Shown here: one piece after another, positions 1 through 6,740 of the stretch
Position numbering within the stretch: position 1 is the stretch's first letter
How the letters are laid out: the number at the start of each line of letters is the position of its first letter
From: Chitinophaga pinensis
Lineage (GTDB): Bacteria; Bacteroidota; Bacteroidia; SXHM01
Assembly: GCA_945889235.1 (NCBI GenBank)
Contig: CAMDBK010000135.1
Location: 1-7,913, forward strand
DNA: 7,913 nucleotides
Direction: 5' to 3'
The notes under the pieces: generated by a model
Database searches by the model: none
Seen by the model: the letters and a program-made list of their open reading frames with translations, nothing else
What the model was told of the DNA's origin: nothing
Program-made: the position numbers and the translations under genes

Positions 1-407
1 ATTGAACCCACTGAAACATTCACGTCAATGTTTGATGAGCCATCAAGCGGATCAAACGCTACAATATATTTTCCGGTTTTTGAAAACTCGCCATTAAATT
101 CAATCATGCCTTCATTTTCTTCTGAAGCAATCGCGCACACTTCTCCGCGCTCTTTCAGCGCATGAATAAATTGTTCGTTTGAAAAAACATCTAATTTTTT
201 TACCTCTTCACCTTGAACATTGGTTGAACCGAAATCACCCAGAATATTATTCAGTCCCGCACGTTTTACTTCACGGTTAATAATTCGGGCAGCAAGACTT
301 ATTGCGCTGAAAAGGCGCGACAGCTCTCCTTTTGCATATTTAAAATCTGATTGGCGTTCAATAATAAACTCGCCAAGCGAAATAACGTTTCTCTTGAATA
401 ATTCCAT
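1..407 (-). CDS. fbp: Fructose-1,6-bisphosphatase class 1, N-terminal part (cut by window edge)
   Basis: This gene encodes the cytoplasmic gluconeogenic enzyme that hydrolyses fructose 1,6-bisphosphate to fructose 6-phosphate and phosphate. I translated 135 residues from the ATG at 407 before the reading frame runs off the left edge. The N-terminal 'SLGEFI' (10-15) matches the class 1 start region. Two metal-binding signatures are visible: 'ASEENEG' (94-100), with the acidic pair E96/E97, and 'DPLDGSSNID' (119-128), with D119 and D122. 'DFGSTNVQGE' (58-67) resembles the substrate-handling loop of the family. About 200 C-terminal residues, including the sugar-phosphate site, should lie beyond the window. 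The gene starts 37 bp after the tail-collar gene on the same strand, so the two may be co-transcribed. I found no clear promoter of its own. Identification is secure; the exact start is less so, as no Shine-Dalgarno supports it. Confidence 0.95.
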   Translation of the reverse strand, partial: MELFKRNVISLGEFIIERQSDFKYAKGELSRLFSAISLAARIINREVKRAGLNNILGDFGSTNVQGEEVKKLDVFSNEQFIHALKERGEVCAIASEENEGMIEFNGEFSKTGKYIVAFDPLDGSSNIDVNVSVGS

Positions 408-444
408 GTGTGTAGTCTGAAGTTGTTTTCTTTGAAAAAGAAAA

Positions 445-1218
445 TTACAACTTCATGATGAAAGCTAATTTATAAAAAGCAGGTCTGTTGTCGAACGTTG
501 TTCCTCCTCCGGTTAGTCCGCTGTTTCCACTAAAAGCATTAACAGTAGCGCCTGTAACTGCTGAAGATGTTGCAGAACTTACCATGCCGGTGTTAAAAGC
601 GGTGTTGGTCAAAGCATTGCTTCCTGAGCCGGAACCATAAGACAATACGTTGTGTGTGTGTCCGGGGTCTGTTAAGTTGTGGGTGTGTCCAATAGAGTGG
701 TCGTGAGCAGGAAGATTTGCAACGGTAAGAGTTTGATCATGTGTTCCTCCTGTTGCTCCGGGGTTTTCAACTGAACTTTGCACCGAAAGAATAAAACGAT
801 TTCTCAAATCAGGAGTTCCCTGACTTCCATCGCACAACGCCCATCCTCCGGGAATAGTATTAATTGGTCCTGACCACATGCTGATTAAGCCTGATGGTGT
901 ATTTCCTGTATTAGAATTAAGCGGAAGCCATGCATTAACACTTGCGCTCCAGTAATAAAAGCCTTTTGGTTCAGCGTTAGTTCCGTCTGTCTGGTAAATC
1001 AATAATCCTTCTGAAGAATTGTTGGTTGGAACAATTAAATCCCTTTGAAGTATTGTCATTCTTGGAACTAAAAGACCTTTAGATGTAGAAGACAAATCAA
1101 GCACAGCAGAAGCATCCGGTGTTGTTGTTCCTATGCCAACGTTATTGTTGGATTGCGCAACTATAATTGTTGGTAATACGATTGCAGAAACTGCAAAAAG
1201 GAGTATTTTTCTTAGCAT
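445..1218 (-). CDS. Secreted protein with phage tail-collar domain
   Basis: This is a 257-residue exported protein of unknown role. Residues 1-21 form a signal peptide with likely cleavage at 'IIVA|QS'. Residues 26-53 ('NVGIGTTTPDASAVLDLSS', then 'KGLLVPRM') form the head often seen on Bacteroidetes surface proteins with fibre-like or collar domains. About 75-100 ('YQTDGTNAEPKGFYYWSASVNAWLPL') is also typical of that group. Residues 108-146 ('GLISMWSG', 'GWALCDGSQGTPDLRNRFI') match the tail-collar domain of phage fibres and microcystin-dependent (MdpB-like) proteins. A Ser/Gly/Thr-rich stretch and a C-terminal 'DNRPAFYKLAFIMKL' follow. Three HxH motifs sit at H172/H174, H178/H180 and H187/H189. 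In phage T4 gp37, HxH motifs coordinate iron inside a trimeric fibre, so a metal-pinned trimer is an inference here. No type IX sorting domain is visible at the C-terminus. No phage genes adjoin it, so it is probably a cellular surface protein rather than prophage debris. Confidence 0.85.
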   Translation of the reverse strand: MLRKILLFAVSAIVLPTIIVAQSNNNVGIGTTTPDASAVLDLSSTSKGLLVPRMTILQRDLIVPTNNSSEGLLIYQTDGTNAEPKGFYYWSASVNAWLPLNSNTGNTPSGLISMWSGPINTIPGGWALCDGSQGTPDLRNRFILSVQSSVENPGATGGTHDQTLTVANLPAHDHSIGHTHNLTDPGHTHNVLSYGSGSGSNALTNTAFNTGMVSSATSSAVTGATVNAFSGNSGLTGGGTTFDNRPAFYKLAFIMKL

Positions 1219-1247
1219 GGGTTATTTTTTAAAACAAGTAAGGACTG

Positions 1248-1255
1248 CAATAATA
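1248..1255 (-). promoter_or_regulatory. Weak candidate -7 element upstream of the tail-collar gene
   Basis: On the minus strand this reads TATTATTG, one mismatch from the Bacteroidetes -7 consensus TAnnTTTG, and lies 29 bp before the tail-collar ATG. I see no convincing -33 TTG box at the usual 19-21 bp spacing. The 91-bp gap behind murI could hold a separate promoter, but this match alone is weak. Confidence 0.25.
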
Positions 1256-1256
1256 G

Positions 1257-1283
1257 TAATTCTCAATTAAATATTAAGAATTA
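1257..1283 (-). repeat. AT-rich inverted repeat between murI and the tail-collar gene
   Basis: Arms TAATTCT (1257-1263) and AGAATTA (1277-1283) are perfect 7-bp complements around a 13-nt loop. The repeat begins 27 bp after the murI stop. It has only one G-C pair and no clean U-tract, so it would be a poor intrinsic terminator. It may be a weak mRNA 3' end, an operator near the candidate promoter, or chance in AT-rich DNA. Confidence 0.3.
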
Positions 1284-1309
1284 TTCTGCTTTTTGAAATG
1301 TTTTTTAAT

Positions 1310-2134
1310 TCATAAAGCGATGTGTTTCGCTTTTACTTCCTTATCAAAAAATATGGTGGCAGACTGATTAAAACTTTCTTCGGAATCAGAGGTATAGAAA
1401 TCAACAACCCCACCTTTTGAACACCTGCTTTCCATTTCAGGATGTCGTTTCAGATAATCGGCAAGGCTTTCAGCAACAATTTCTCCCTGCGAAAGCAAAT
1501 GAATACTATCTGGAATAAATTTTTTTATTTTTTCTATCAACAAGGGATAATGTGTACAACCAAGTATAATCGTATCTATTTCAGAGCTTTTCTCAAAAAG
1601 ATGGTCTAAGTTTTTTTTTATAAAATAATCAGCAGAATCGCTTTTATATTCATTGTTTTCAACAAGTGGAACCCACATCGGACAAGCTTCCTGGAATACT
1701 TTTACTTCAGGAAAGAATTTTTCAATTTCGATAGGGTATGAATTGGATGCGACTGTACCTTTTGTTCCTAAAACTCCAACATGGCCTGTTTTAGAATACT
1801 TTCCTACTATTTCCGTTGTTGGTCTTATAACTCCTAAAACTCTTTTATCGGGATATTTTTTTTGCAAGTCAACTTGTTGGATATTTCGCAATGCTTTTGC
1901 AGAAGCCGTATTGCAGGCTATAATCACTAGATTGCAGTTCATTGAAAAAAGCTTTTCCACTGACTGTAAAGTATATTGATATACTGTTTCAAAAGACCTG
2001 TTTCCGTAGGGAGTTCGGGCGTTGTCGCCCAAATAGATGTAGTCGTATTGCGGAAGTTTTTTTACAATTTCTTTCAAAACAGTAAGCCCTCCGTATCCTG
2101 AATCAAAAACTCCTATAGGTTGTTTCCGCAACAT
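1310..2134 (-). CDS. murI: Glutamate racemase
   Basis: MurI interconverts L- and D-glutamate in the cytoplasm without a cofactor, supplying D-glutamate for UDP-MurNAc-pentapeptide and so for peptidoglycan. The 274-residue length is normal for the family. The N-terminal 'IGVFDSGYGGLTVL' (7-20) carries the conserved Asp11-Ser12. 'YLGDNARTPYG' (34-44) is a substrate-pocket signature. The two catalytic cysteines are present: Cys74 in 'ACNTAS' and Cys193 in 'LGCTHYPLL', the latter followed by the conserved His195. The ATG at 2134 places the FDSGYGG motif at its usual distance from the N-terminus; no Shine-Dalgarno is present, as is usual in this phylum. Upstream, a strong hairpin terminator ends only 19 bp before the ATG, so how murI is transcribed is unclear. 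Its position behind uppS-bamA-ompH-ompH matches a common Bacteroidetes envelope-gene order. The stop is TGA. Confidence 0.97.
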   Translation of the reverse strand: MLRKQPIGVFDSGYGGLTVLKEIVKKLPQYDYIYLGDNARTPYGNRSFETVYQYTLQSVEKLFSMNCNLVIIACNTASAKALRNIQQVDLQKKYPDKRVLGVIRPTTEIVGKYSKTGHVGVLGTKGTVASNSYPIEIEKFFPEVKVFQEACPMWVPLVENNEYKSDSADYFIKKNLDHLFEKSSEIDTIILGCTHYPLLIEKIKKFIPDSIHLLSQGEIVAESLADYLKRHPEMESRCSKGGVVDFYTSDSEESFNQSATIFFDKEVKAKHIAL

Positions 2135-2153
2135 TGTGTGGCTATATTACAAT

Positions 2154-2190
2154 AAAAAATCCACCCCGTTTTGCAAGGTGGATTTTTTTT
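2154..2190 (-). terminator. Strong hairpin terminator after the second ompH gene
   Basis: A perfect 12-bp inverted repeat, AAAAAATCCACC (2154-2165) and GGTGGATTTTTT (2177-2188), encloses an 11-nt loop. Read on the minus strand, the G/C-containing stem ends in a run of six Ts, the classic Rho-independent form. It begins about 20 bp after the ompH stop at 2210 and should end the uppS-bamA-ompH-ompH transcript. The plus-strand reading also ends in eight Ts, so it could work both ways, although no plus-strand gene is present. It lies unusually close to the murI start. Confidence 0.85.
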
Positions 2191-2209
2191 GGGAAGATAT
2201 TGAGTATTA

Positions 2210-2719
2210 TTAGTTCAATCCTAATTTAGTTTTTACCAACGGAAGAACATCATCGGTTGGTCCTGCATAAAGCAGACCACCGCGGGCTTTATCAAAAATG
2301 TATTGGTATCCTTTTTCTTTTGCTACATCTTCAATTGCTTTCAACGCTTTATCTGAAATTGGCTTGAAAAGTTCCTGCTCTTTTTTAGCAACTTCCTGGT
2401 TTCCTAGTCTTTCAAATTCAGTAAGACGGCCTTGTTTATCATTGAGTTCATTAATTCTCTGCTGGCGGATGATTTCGCTCATTGCAGTTTTATTGGCTTC
2501 AAAATCTTCAGCAAGTTTTTTTAATTCGGCAGCCATTCTTTCGTATTCGCCCTGAATAGCTCCTGTAAATTTCTGAAGGCTGTCTGTTGCTGCTTTTGCC
2601 TCTGGCATAAGGTTTACCAATTCCTGTGAATTGATATGGCCCAGTTTACCTTTGCTTTGTGCATTTGCAAATGAAACGGCAAAAATTCCAAAAATTAAAA
2701 TAAAAAATATTTTTTTCAT
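2210..2719 (-). CDS. OmpH/Skp-like periplasmic chaperone (second copy)
   Basis: This 169-residue protein belongs to the OmpH/Skp family, whose trimeric members hold unfolded outer-membrane proteins in the periplasm and deliver them to the BAM complex. Residues 1-20 are a clear signal peptide with cleavage at 'ANA|QS'. 'LGHINSQELVNLMPEA' (26-41) is the typical opening strand and helix of the family. Residues about 45-120 are a charged helical region, rich in E, K, Q and L, that should form the coiled-coil arms. 'IFDKARGGLLYAG' (141-153) is the family's closing beta-strand region. It is a diverged paralogue of the gene just upstream, 68 bp away, and that gap holds a promoter-like motif. A strong terminator follows it. 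Alternative partners or clients for the two copies cannot be read from sequence. Confidence 0.92.
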   Translation of the reverse strand: MKKIFFILIFGIFAVSFANAQSKGKLGHINSQELVNLMPEAKAATDSLQKFTGAIQGEYERMAAELKKLAEDFEANKTAMSEIIRQQRINELNDKQGRLTEFERLGNQEVAKKEQELFKPISDKALKAIEDVAKEKGYQYIFDKARGGLLYAGPTDDVLPLVKTKLGLN

Positions 2720-2743
2720 TGTTTTATTGTTTTTTTAGGTGCG

Positions 2744-2751
2744 CAAAAATA
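2744..2751 (-). promoter_or_regulatory. Bacteroidetes-type -7 element upstream of the second ompH gene
   Basis: The minus strand reads TATTTTTG, a perfect match to TAnnTTTG, and lies 24 bp before the ATG at 2719, giving a short leader. The -33 region is poor: TTTAAA lies at a 19-bp spacing rather than TTTG. An internal promoter here would let the second chaperone be made separately from uppS-bamA-ompH. Confidence 0.5.
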
Positions 2752-2787
2752 GAAATATTCTTATAATTCATTTAAACAATAATTTCA

Positions 2788-3330
2788 CTATTCTTTAGTT
2801 TCCTTTGTGGTAGTTATCCCCATTGCTTCAAGCACATCATCACTAAGGTCATACTTCTCGTTTGAATACAGGATAGAGGCTCCGCTCGATTTATCGAAGA
2901 TAATCATATAGGTTCTTGCGTCTGCAATTTTTTTAATTTCCGTGTAGATTTTATCTTGTATTGGTTTTATCATTTCCTGACGCTTTTTAAACAGGTCGCC
3001 TTCAAAGCCAAAGCGCTGTTTCTGAAGGTCTTTAGCCTTTTTTTCTTTCTCAATTATTTCAGCTTCGCGTTTTTTACGCGCTGCTTCCGGTAAAAGAATT
3101 TCTTCAGCCTGATAATCAGAATACATTTTGTCAATGTCTTTATACATGGTCTCAATTTCGCTTTGCCATTGAACAGACATATCATCCAGTTGCTTTTGTT
3201 TGGATGTGTATTCCGGAACACTTTTTAAAATGTATTCTGTATCAACAAATGCGAATTTCTGAGCATAGGCAATAAATCCGCTTAATAAAAGAACGGTTAA
3301 TGTTCCTAGGATTTTTGAAGTGTTTTTCAT
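2788..3330 (-). CDS. OmpH/Skp-like periplasmic chaperone (first copy)
   Basis: This is a 180-residue secreted member of the OmpH/Skp family, predicted to bind unfolded outer-membrane proteins in the periplasm. Residues 1-23 form a signal peptide with cleavage at 'AYA|Q'. 'KFAFVDTEYILKSVPEY' (25-41) is the characteristic family opening. Residues about 42-118 form a long charged helical segment including 'KKREAEIIEKEKKAKDLQ', consistent with the coiled-coil tentacle. 'YMIIFDKSSGASILYSN' (141-157) is the closing strand region and 'DLSDDVLEAMGI' (161-172) the C-terminal helix. It starts 23 bp after the bamA stop with only an AT-rich spacer and no promoter motif, so it should be co-transcribed with bamA. 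The C-terminal tail 'TTTKETKE' is longer and more polar than that of the second copy. Confidence 0.93.
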   Translation of the reverse strand: MKNTSKILGTLTVLLLSGFIAYAQKFAFVDTEYILKSVPEYTSKQKQLDDMSVQWQSEIETMYKDIDKMYSDYQAEEILLPEAARKKREAEIIEKEKKAKDLQKQRFGFEGDLFKKRQEMIKPIQDKIYTEIKKIADARTYMIIFDKSSGASILYSNEKYDLSDDVLEAMGITTTKETKE

Positions 3331-3353
3331 GATTAAATTTTTTAATAAAATAA

Positions 3354-5945
3354 TTATTCGATTGTTTGTCCGATAGAGAAGTGGAAATTGCTTCCGTTAG
3401 AGCCTGGTCTTCCGGGTATCTGGTCAAATCCGTAACCCCAGTCAAGCCCAAGTAATCCGAACATGGGAAGGAAAATACGTACGCCAACACCTGCTGATTT
3501 TTTTACTCCGAACGGATTAAAATTATCGAACTTATCATACGCATCTCCACCTTCTAAAAAGGCGAGACCGAAGATGGTGGCTGAAGGATTTAATGAAACA
3601 GGGTAGCGCAATTCTAATGAAAATTTATTATAAATAGTTCCCCCGGTATAACTGCCCTGGCTGTTTGTTGGTGTTAAGGTATTGTCTCCGTAGCCACGCA
3701 TTGCAATGATTTCTCTTCCGTCAAGCGAGAAGCCGGATAAACCGCTTCCACCAAGATAAAACCGTTCAAATGGCGTGACACCGAGTTGCCTGTTATACAA
3801 ACCAAGGAAACCAAACTGGGTTCGTGCGTTGATTACCAACTTTCCTGCCAAATTCTGAAACCAGGAATAGGTGAACTTTATTTTATTAAACTCTAACCAT
3901 TTGTATTTTGAAGCGGGGTCGGCATAATCAATATTTCTTCCAAATGCTGACCATGGCGGAGTCATTTGCAGACTTGCTGTAATTTTTGAACCGCGCTGCG
4001 GATAAATAGGGTCACTGATAGAGTTGCGTGATAGCGTTGCTTTAAAACTCAGGTTGTTATACTTACCATTAATAAGTACTCCCAGCGGATAGTTTTTCAA
4101 CTGATAGGATTGATAAATACCTTCAACATACGCAGTAAAAAAATCGTCAGGCCATTTTAAACGGGTACCAAAACCAACGCTTCCTCCTGTAATTAATATT
4201 GCCTGACGGGTTACATCGCTTTTTGGTTTTCCATTGCTCTGTACAGAATGGAAAACTGAGAAACTTAATGAGTTTGGTTTTTTTCCGCCCAACCAAGGTT
4301 CGGTAAATGAAGCGTTGTATGATTGAAAGAATAATCCATTGCTCTGCACGCGAACGCTCAGCTTTTGCCCGTCACCAGCAGGAAGAGGCTGCCATGCACC
4401 TTTCTTAAAAATATTTCGCATCGAGAAATTGTTGAACGTAACACCCAGTGTTCCTACAATTCTTCCGGCACCCCATCCGCCTGATAGCTCAATCTGGTCT
4501 GATGGTTTTTCTTCTACTTTGTATTCAATGTCAACAGTGCCGTCAGCGGGGTTTGGTTTTGGATTTACACCCAGTGTTTCGGAATTGAAATATCCGAGCT
4601 GCGCCAACTCACGCTGCGAGCGGATAATATCACTGCGGCTGAAAAGCATTCCCGGTTTGGTGCGAATTTCGCGCAGAATAACGTGGTCGTTTGTTTTGGT
4701 ATTTCCAATAACGGTTACTTTGTTAATCCTTGCCTGCTTGCCTTCGCGCATGCGCATTTCAATATCAATTGAATCATTTTCTGCAAGAATTTCAACAGGC
4801 TTCACATCAAAAAATAAATAACCGTCATCAAGGTAAAGTGAACTTACATCACTGCTTTGCGGGTTCATGAGCAGGTTGGCTTCCAATGCAGCCTGGTTGT
4901 ACACATCTCCTTTTTTAATTCCCAAAACTTTACCCAGATATTCAGAAGTGTATTTTGTATTTCCTGTCCAGGTAATGTTGCGGAAATAATATTTAGGTCC
5001 TTCATCAACCCACAGCTCTACATTAATTTCTTTGTTATTGACTTTGTAAACAGAATCGCGAATGATAGTGGCATCGCGGAAACCCTGCTCATTGTACTTC
5101 GCAATCAATTTGTCTTTGTCTTCTTTGTAGGTTTTGTCAAGAAATTTTGAGACTTTAAAAATGTTGAGTTTTGTATTTTCGTTCAGATGGCTTTCCAGCG
5201 CTTTTATTGCTCCGTTCATATCGCTTTTAACAATGGCAGCAATAATTTTTTTACCCACCACATCTGAATTCCGGAAAGGAGCGAAAATGTTTTTCTCCTT
5301 GGTGTCTTTCATGGTGCGCTTCAGTTTCCCTGCAGGAATTTTTACGTTTCCATGAACAATAACCTGGTTGATTTTAACTTTCTTTTTGCGGTTCACATCT
5401 ATTGTTAATACCACATTGTTAGGCAAAGTTGCATCAGGAGCATCGGTGATAGTTACTACCGTATTCAGGAAACCTTTGTCGATGTAATAATCACCAACTA
5501 TGTTTTTAGTAGTAAGGATAAGATCTTCGGTAACTACTTTTCCTTTGATGAGTTTTATTTTATCGCGGATATCATCTTCTTCTGATTTTTTTGTTCCGGT
5601 GAAACGGAAAGCGGAAAGGCGGGGGCGTTCCTGCAAAACAAATTCAAGAAAAATTTTATCGCCTACTACTTTCTGAGCATTAATTCCGATGTCGGAAAAA
5701 AGTCCTTGTTTCCAAAGGTTTTCAATGGCTTTGCTTATCTGGTCACCGGGTATCATGGTGCGATCGCCAACGGTTAAGCCTGAAAGTAATTTGAGAACGC
5801 TTTTATCTAAATATTTTGTTCCGGTAACTTCTATTCCACCTATTTCATATTCTTTGGGATTAGCGTAGTCTATTTCTACTTGTGCGTAAAGGCCGGAAGC
5901 AAGAAATAAGAAACAAGAAGCAAGAAGTATAACTCTTTTTTTCAC
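3354..5945 (-). CDS. bamA: Outer-membrane protein assembly factor BamA
   Basis: BamA is the essential Omp85 barrel that folds and inserts beta-barrel proteins into the outer membrane. The 863-residue product has a signal peptide (1-21, 'GLYA|Q'), then five POTRA domains at roughly 33-108, 109-186, 189-316, 318-402 and 405-480. The barrel occupies 484-863. The Omp85 lid-loop motif appears as 'MRGYGD' (749-754), and 'FERFYLGGSGLSGFSLDGRE' just before it is typical. The third POTRA is long because of an insertion around 218-262. The start is GTG at 5945, chosen because it lies 2 bp after the uppS stop and gives a proper MKKR signal-peptide start; no nearby ATG does. The signal-peptide codons contain a heptanucleotide tandem repeat. 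The two ompH genes for its periplasmic partners follow directly. The final residues 'FHFSIGQTIE' resemble Bacteroidetes BamA ends rather than the terminal Phe/Trp common in Proteobacteria. Confidence 0.96.
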   Translation of the reverse strand: MKKRVILLASCFLFLASGLYAQVEIDYANPKEYEIGGIEVTGTKYLDKSVLKLLSGLTVGDRTMIPGDQISKAIENLWKQGLFSDIGINAQKVVGDKIFLEFVLQERPRLSAFRFTGTKKSEEDDIRDKIKLIKGKVVTEDLILTTKNIVGDYYIDKGFLNTVVTITDAPDATLPNNVVLTIDVNRKKKVKINQVIVHGNVKIPAGKLKRTMKDTKEKNIFAPFRNSDVVGKKIIAAIVKSDMNGAIKALESHLNENTKLNIFKVSKFLDKTYKEDKDKLIAKYNEQGFRDATIIRDSVYKVNNKEINVELWVDEGPKYYFRNITWTGNTKYTSEYLGKVLGIKKGDVYNQAALEANLLMNPQSSDVSSLYLDDGYLFFDVKPVEILAENDSIDIEMRMREGKQARINKVTVIGNTKTNDHVILREIRTKPGMLFSRSDIIRSQRELAQLGYFNSETLGVNPKPNPADGTVDIEYKVEEKPSDQIELSGGWGAGRIVGTLGVTFNNFSMRNIFKKGAWQPLPAGDGQKLSVRVQSNGLFFQSYNASFTEPWLGGKKPNSLSFSVFHSVQSNGKPKSDVTRQAILITGGSVGFGTRLKWPDDFFTAYVEGIYQSYQLKNYPLGVLINGKYNNLSFKATLSRNSISDPIYPQRGSKITASLQMTPPWSAFGRNIDYADPASKYKWLEFNKIKFTYSWFQNLAGKLVINARTQFGFLGLYNRQLGVTPFERFYLGGSGLSGFSLDGREIIAMRGYGDNTLTPTNSQGSYTGGTIYNKFSLELRYPVSLNPSATIFGLAFLEGGDAYDKFDNFNPFGVKKSAGVGVRIFLPMFGLLGLDWGYGFDQIPGRPGSNGSNFHFSIGQTIE
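5896..5927 (-). repeat. Imperfect heptanucleotide tandem repeat in the bamA signal-peptide codons
   Basis: On the plus strand four heptamers, GAAGCAA (5896), GAAATAA (5903), GAAACAA (5910) and GAAGCAA (5917), stand in tandem and are followed by GAAG. The consensus is GAARYAA. They encode about residues 7-17 of BamA, the hydrophobic core of the signal peptide. Seven is not a multiple of three, so gain or loss of one unit would shift the frame. Confidence 0.75.
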
Positions 5946-5947
5946 GA

Positions 5948-6697
5948 TTATTTTCCTTTCAACTGTTCACTTGTTTTTCCAAATCTGCGTTCGCGCTGCT
6001 GGTAACTGACAATGGCTTCATAAAAATCTTCTTTTCGGAATTCGGGCCATAGTTTATCAGTAAAATATAATTCGGAATAGGCTATTTGCCACAACAAAAA
6101 ATTACTGATTCTATATTCACCGCTTGTACGGATAAGCAATTCGGGGTCGGGCATTTTTGCGGTGCAAAGATGTGAATTAATGGTTTGCTCATTAATATCT
6201 TCTGCTTTGAGTTTACCCGATTTAACATTTTTTACCAATTCCTTTACCGCTTCGGTTATCTCCCATTTTGAACTGTAACTTAAAGCAAGCACCAAGGTCA
6301 TGCGTGAATTGTTTTCGGTATTCTTCATCGCTTCGTGCAACTCTTTATAACAATCTTTAGGAAGACTTTGCAAATTACCAATTGCCTGAAGACGGATATT
6401 ATTTTTATTGAGTGTTTTGGTTTCTTTATTTATGGTTTTCACCAAAAGGCGCATGAGGGCATCCACTTCGTATTTAGGGCGGTTCCAGTTTTCGGTTGAG
6501 AAAGCATACAGCGTAAGGTATTCAATTCCCAGTTCGGCAGCAGCTTCAGTAGTTTCGCGAACGGAACCCACGCCATTGTTATGACCAAAGGTGCGGAGCT
6601 TGCCTTGTTTTTTTGCCCAACGCCCGTTGCCATCCATAATTATGGCAATGTGTTTCGGAAGCTTGGATTTATCTATTTGGTCTTTGAAGGTCGTCAC
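5948..6697 (-). CDS. uppS: Undecaprenyl diphosphate synthase (cis-prenyltransferase)
   Basis: UppS condenses isopentenyl diphosphate onto farnesyl diphosphate to make C55 undecaprenyl diphosphate, the carrier lipid for peptidoglycan and surface polysaccharides. The 249-residue length is standard. 'HIAIIMDGNGRWAK' (16-29) holds the catalytic Asp22 and the pyrophosphate-binding loop. 'GHNNGV' (38-43), 'LTLYAFSTENWNRP' (61-74) and 'LLIRTSGEYRISNFLLWQ' (187-204) are the other family signatures, with R190, R196, S198 and the Mg-linked E209 in place. 'RTSGE' replaces the more common 'RTGGE', a variant I expect in Bacteroidetes. The start is GTG at 6697: the upstream frame closes at a TAA, and the first internal ATG would remove the active-site lead-in. 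A strong -7 match lies 40 bp upstream. It heads the run into bamA. Confidence 0.97.
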   Translation of the reverse strand: MTTFKDQIDKSKLPKHIAIIMDGNGRWAKKQGKLRTFGHNNGVGSVRETTEAAAELGIEYLTLYAFSTENWNRPKYEVDALMRLLVKTINKETKTLNKNNIRLQAIGNLQSLPKDCYKELHEAMKNTENNSRMTLVLALSYSSKWEITEAVKELVKNVKSGKLKAEDINEQTINSHLCTAKMPDPELLIRTSGEYRISNFLLWQIAYSELYFTDKLWPEFRKEDFYEAIVSYQQRERRFGKTSEQLKGK

Positions 6698-6716
6698 TAA
6701 AATAAATTTAAATGGA

Positions 6717-6740
6717 TTGCTTTTTTTAAAAAGACAGCAA
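6717..6740. repeat. Imperfect dyad at the presumed uppS transcription start
   Basis: Arms TTGCT (6717-6721) and AGCAA (6736-6740) flank a T-run followed by an A-run (6722-6732). The right arm overlaps the downstream end of the -7 box, so the dyad would straddle the presumed transcription start. It could be an operator or a weak leader hairpin. The pairing is interrupted and the DNA is AT-rich, so chance is possible. Confidence 0.3.

Noticed and set aside
220..420. 66-residue plus-strand open frame
   Set aside because: It lies opposite fbp, whose minus-strand frame has clear FBPase motifs, and its own translation has no recognisable features.
426..444. Perfect 8-bp inverted repeat TTTTCTTT / AAAGAAAA right after the tail-collar stop
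   Set aside because: As a terminator it fails: the stem has one G-C pair, the loop is 3 nt, and no U-tract follows in the minus-strand direction. It is probably AT-rich coincidence.
445..1218. Prophage remnant, suggested by the tail-collar domain
   Set aside because: The protein has a signal peptide and a Bacteroidetes surface-protein head, and its neighbours are housekeeping genes with no integrase, capsid or tail genes.
3242..3490. 82-residue minus-strand frame spanning the bamA-ompH junction
   Set aside because: It is out of frame with both real genes, covers the end of BamA and the ompH signal peptide, and resembles no protein.
4339..4821. 160-residue plus-strand open frame inside bamA
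   Set aside because: It is antisense to the POTRA5 and early barrel codons of bamA, is rich in Ser/Pro/Arg as expected from a reversed frame, and matches no family I know.
6439..6633. 64-residue minus-strand frame inside uppS
   Set aside because: It is an alternate frame over the conserved UppS core, so it is a shadow.
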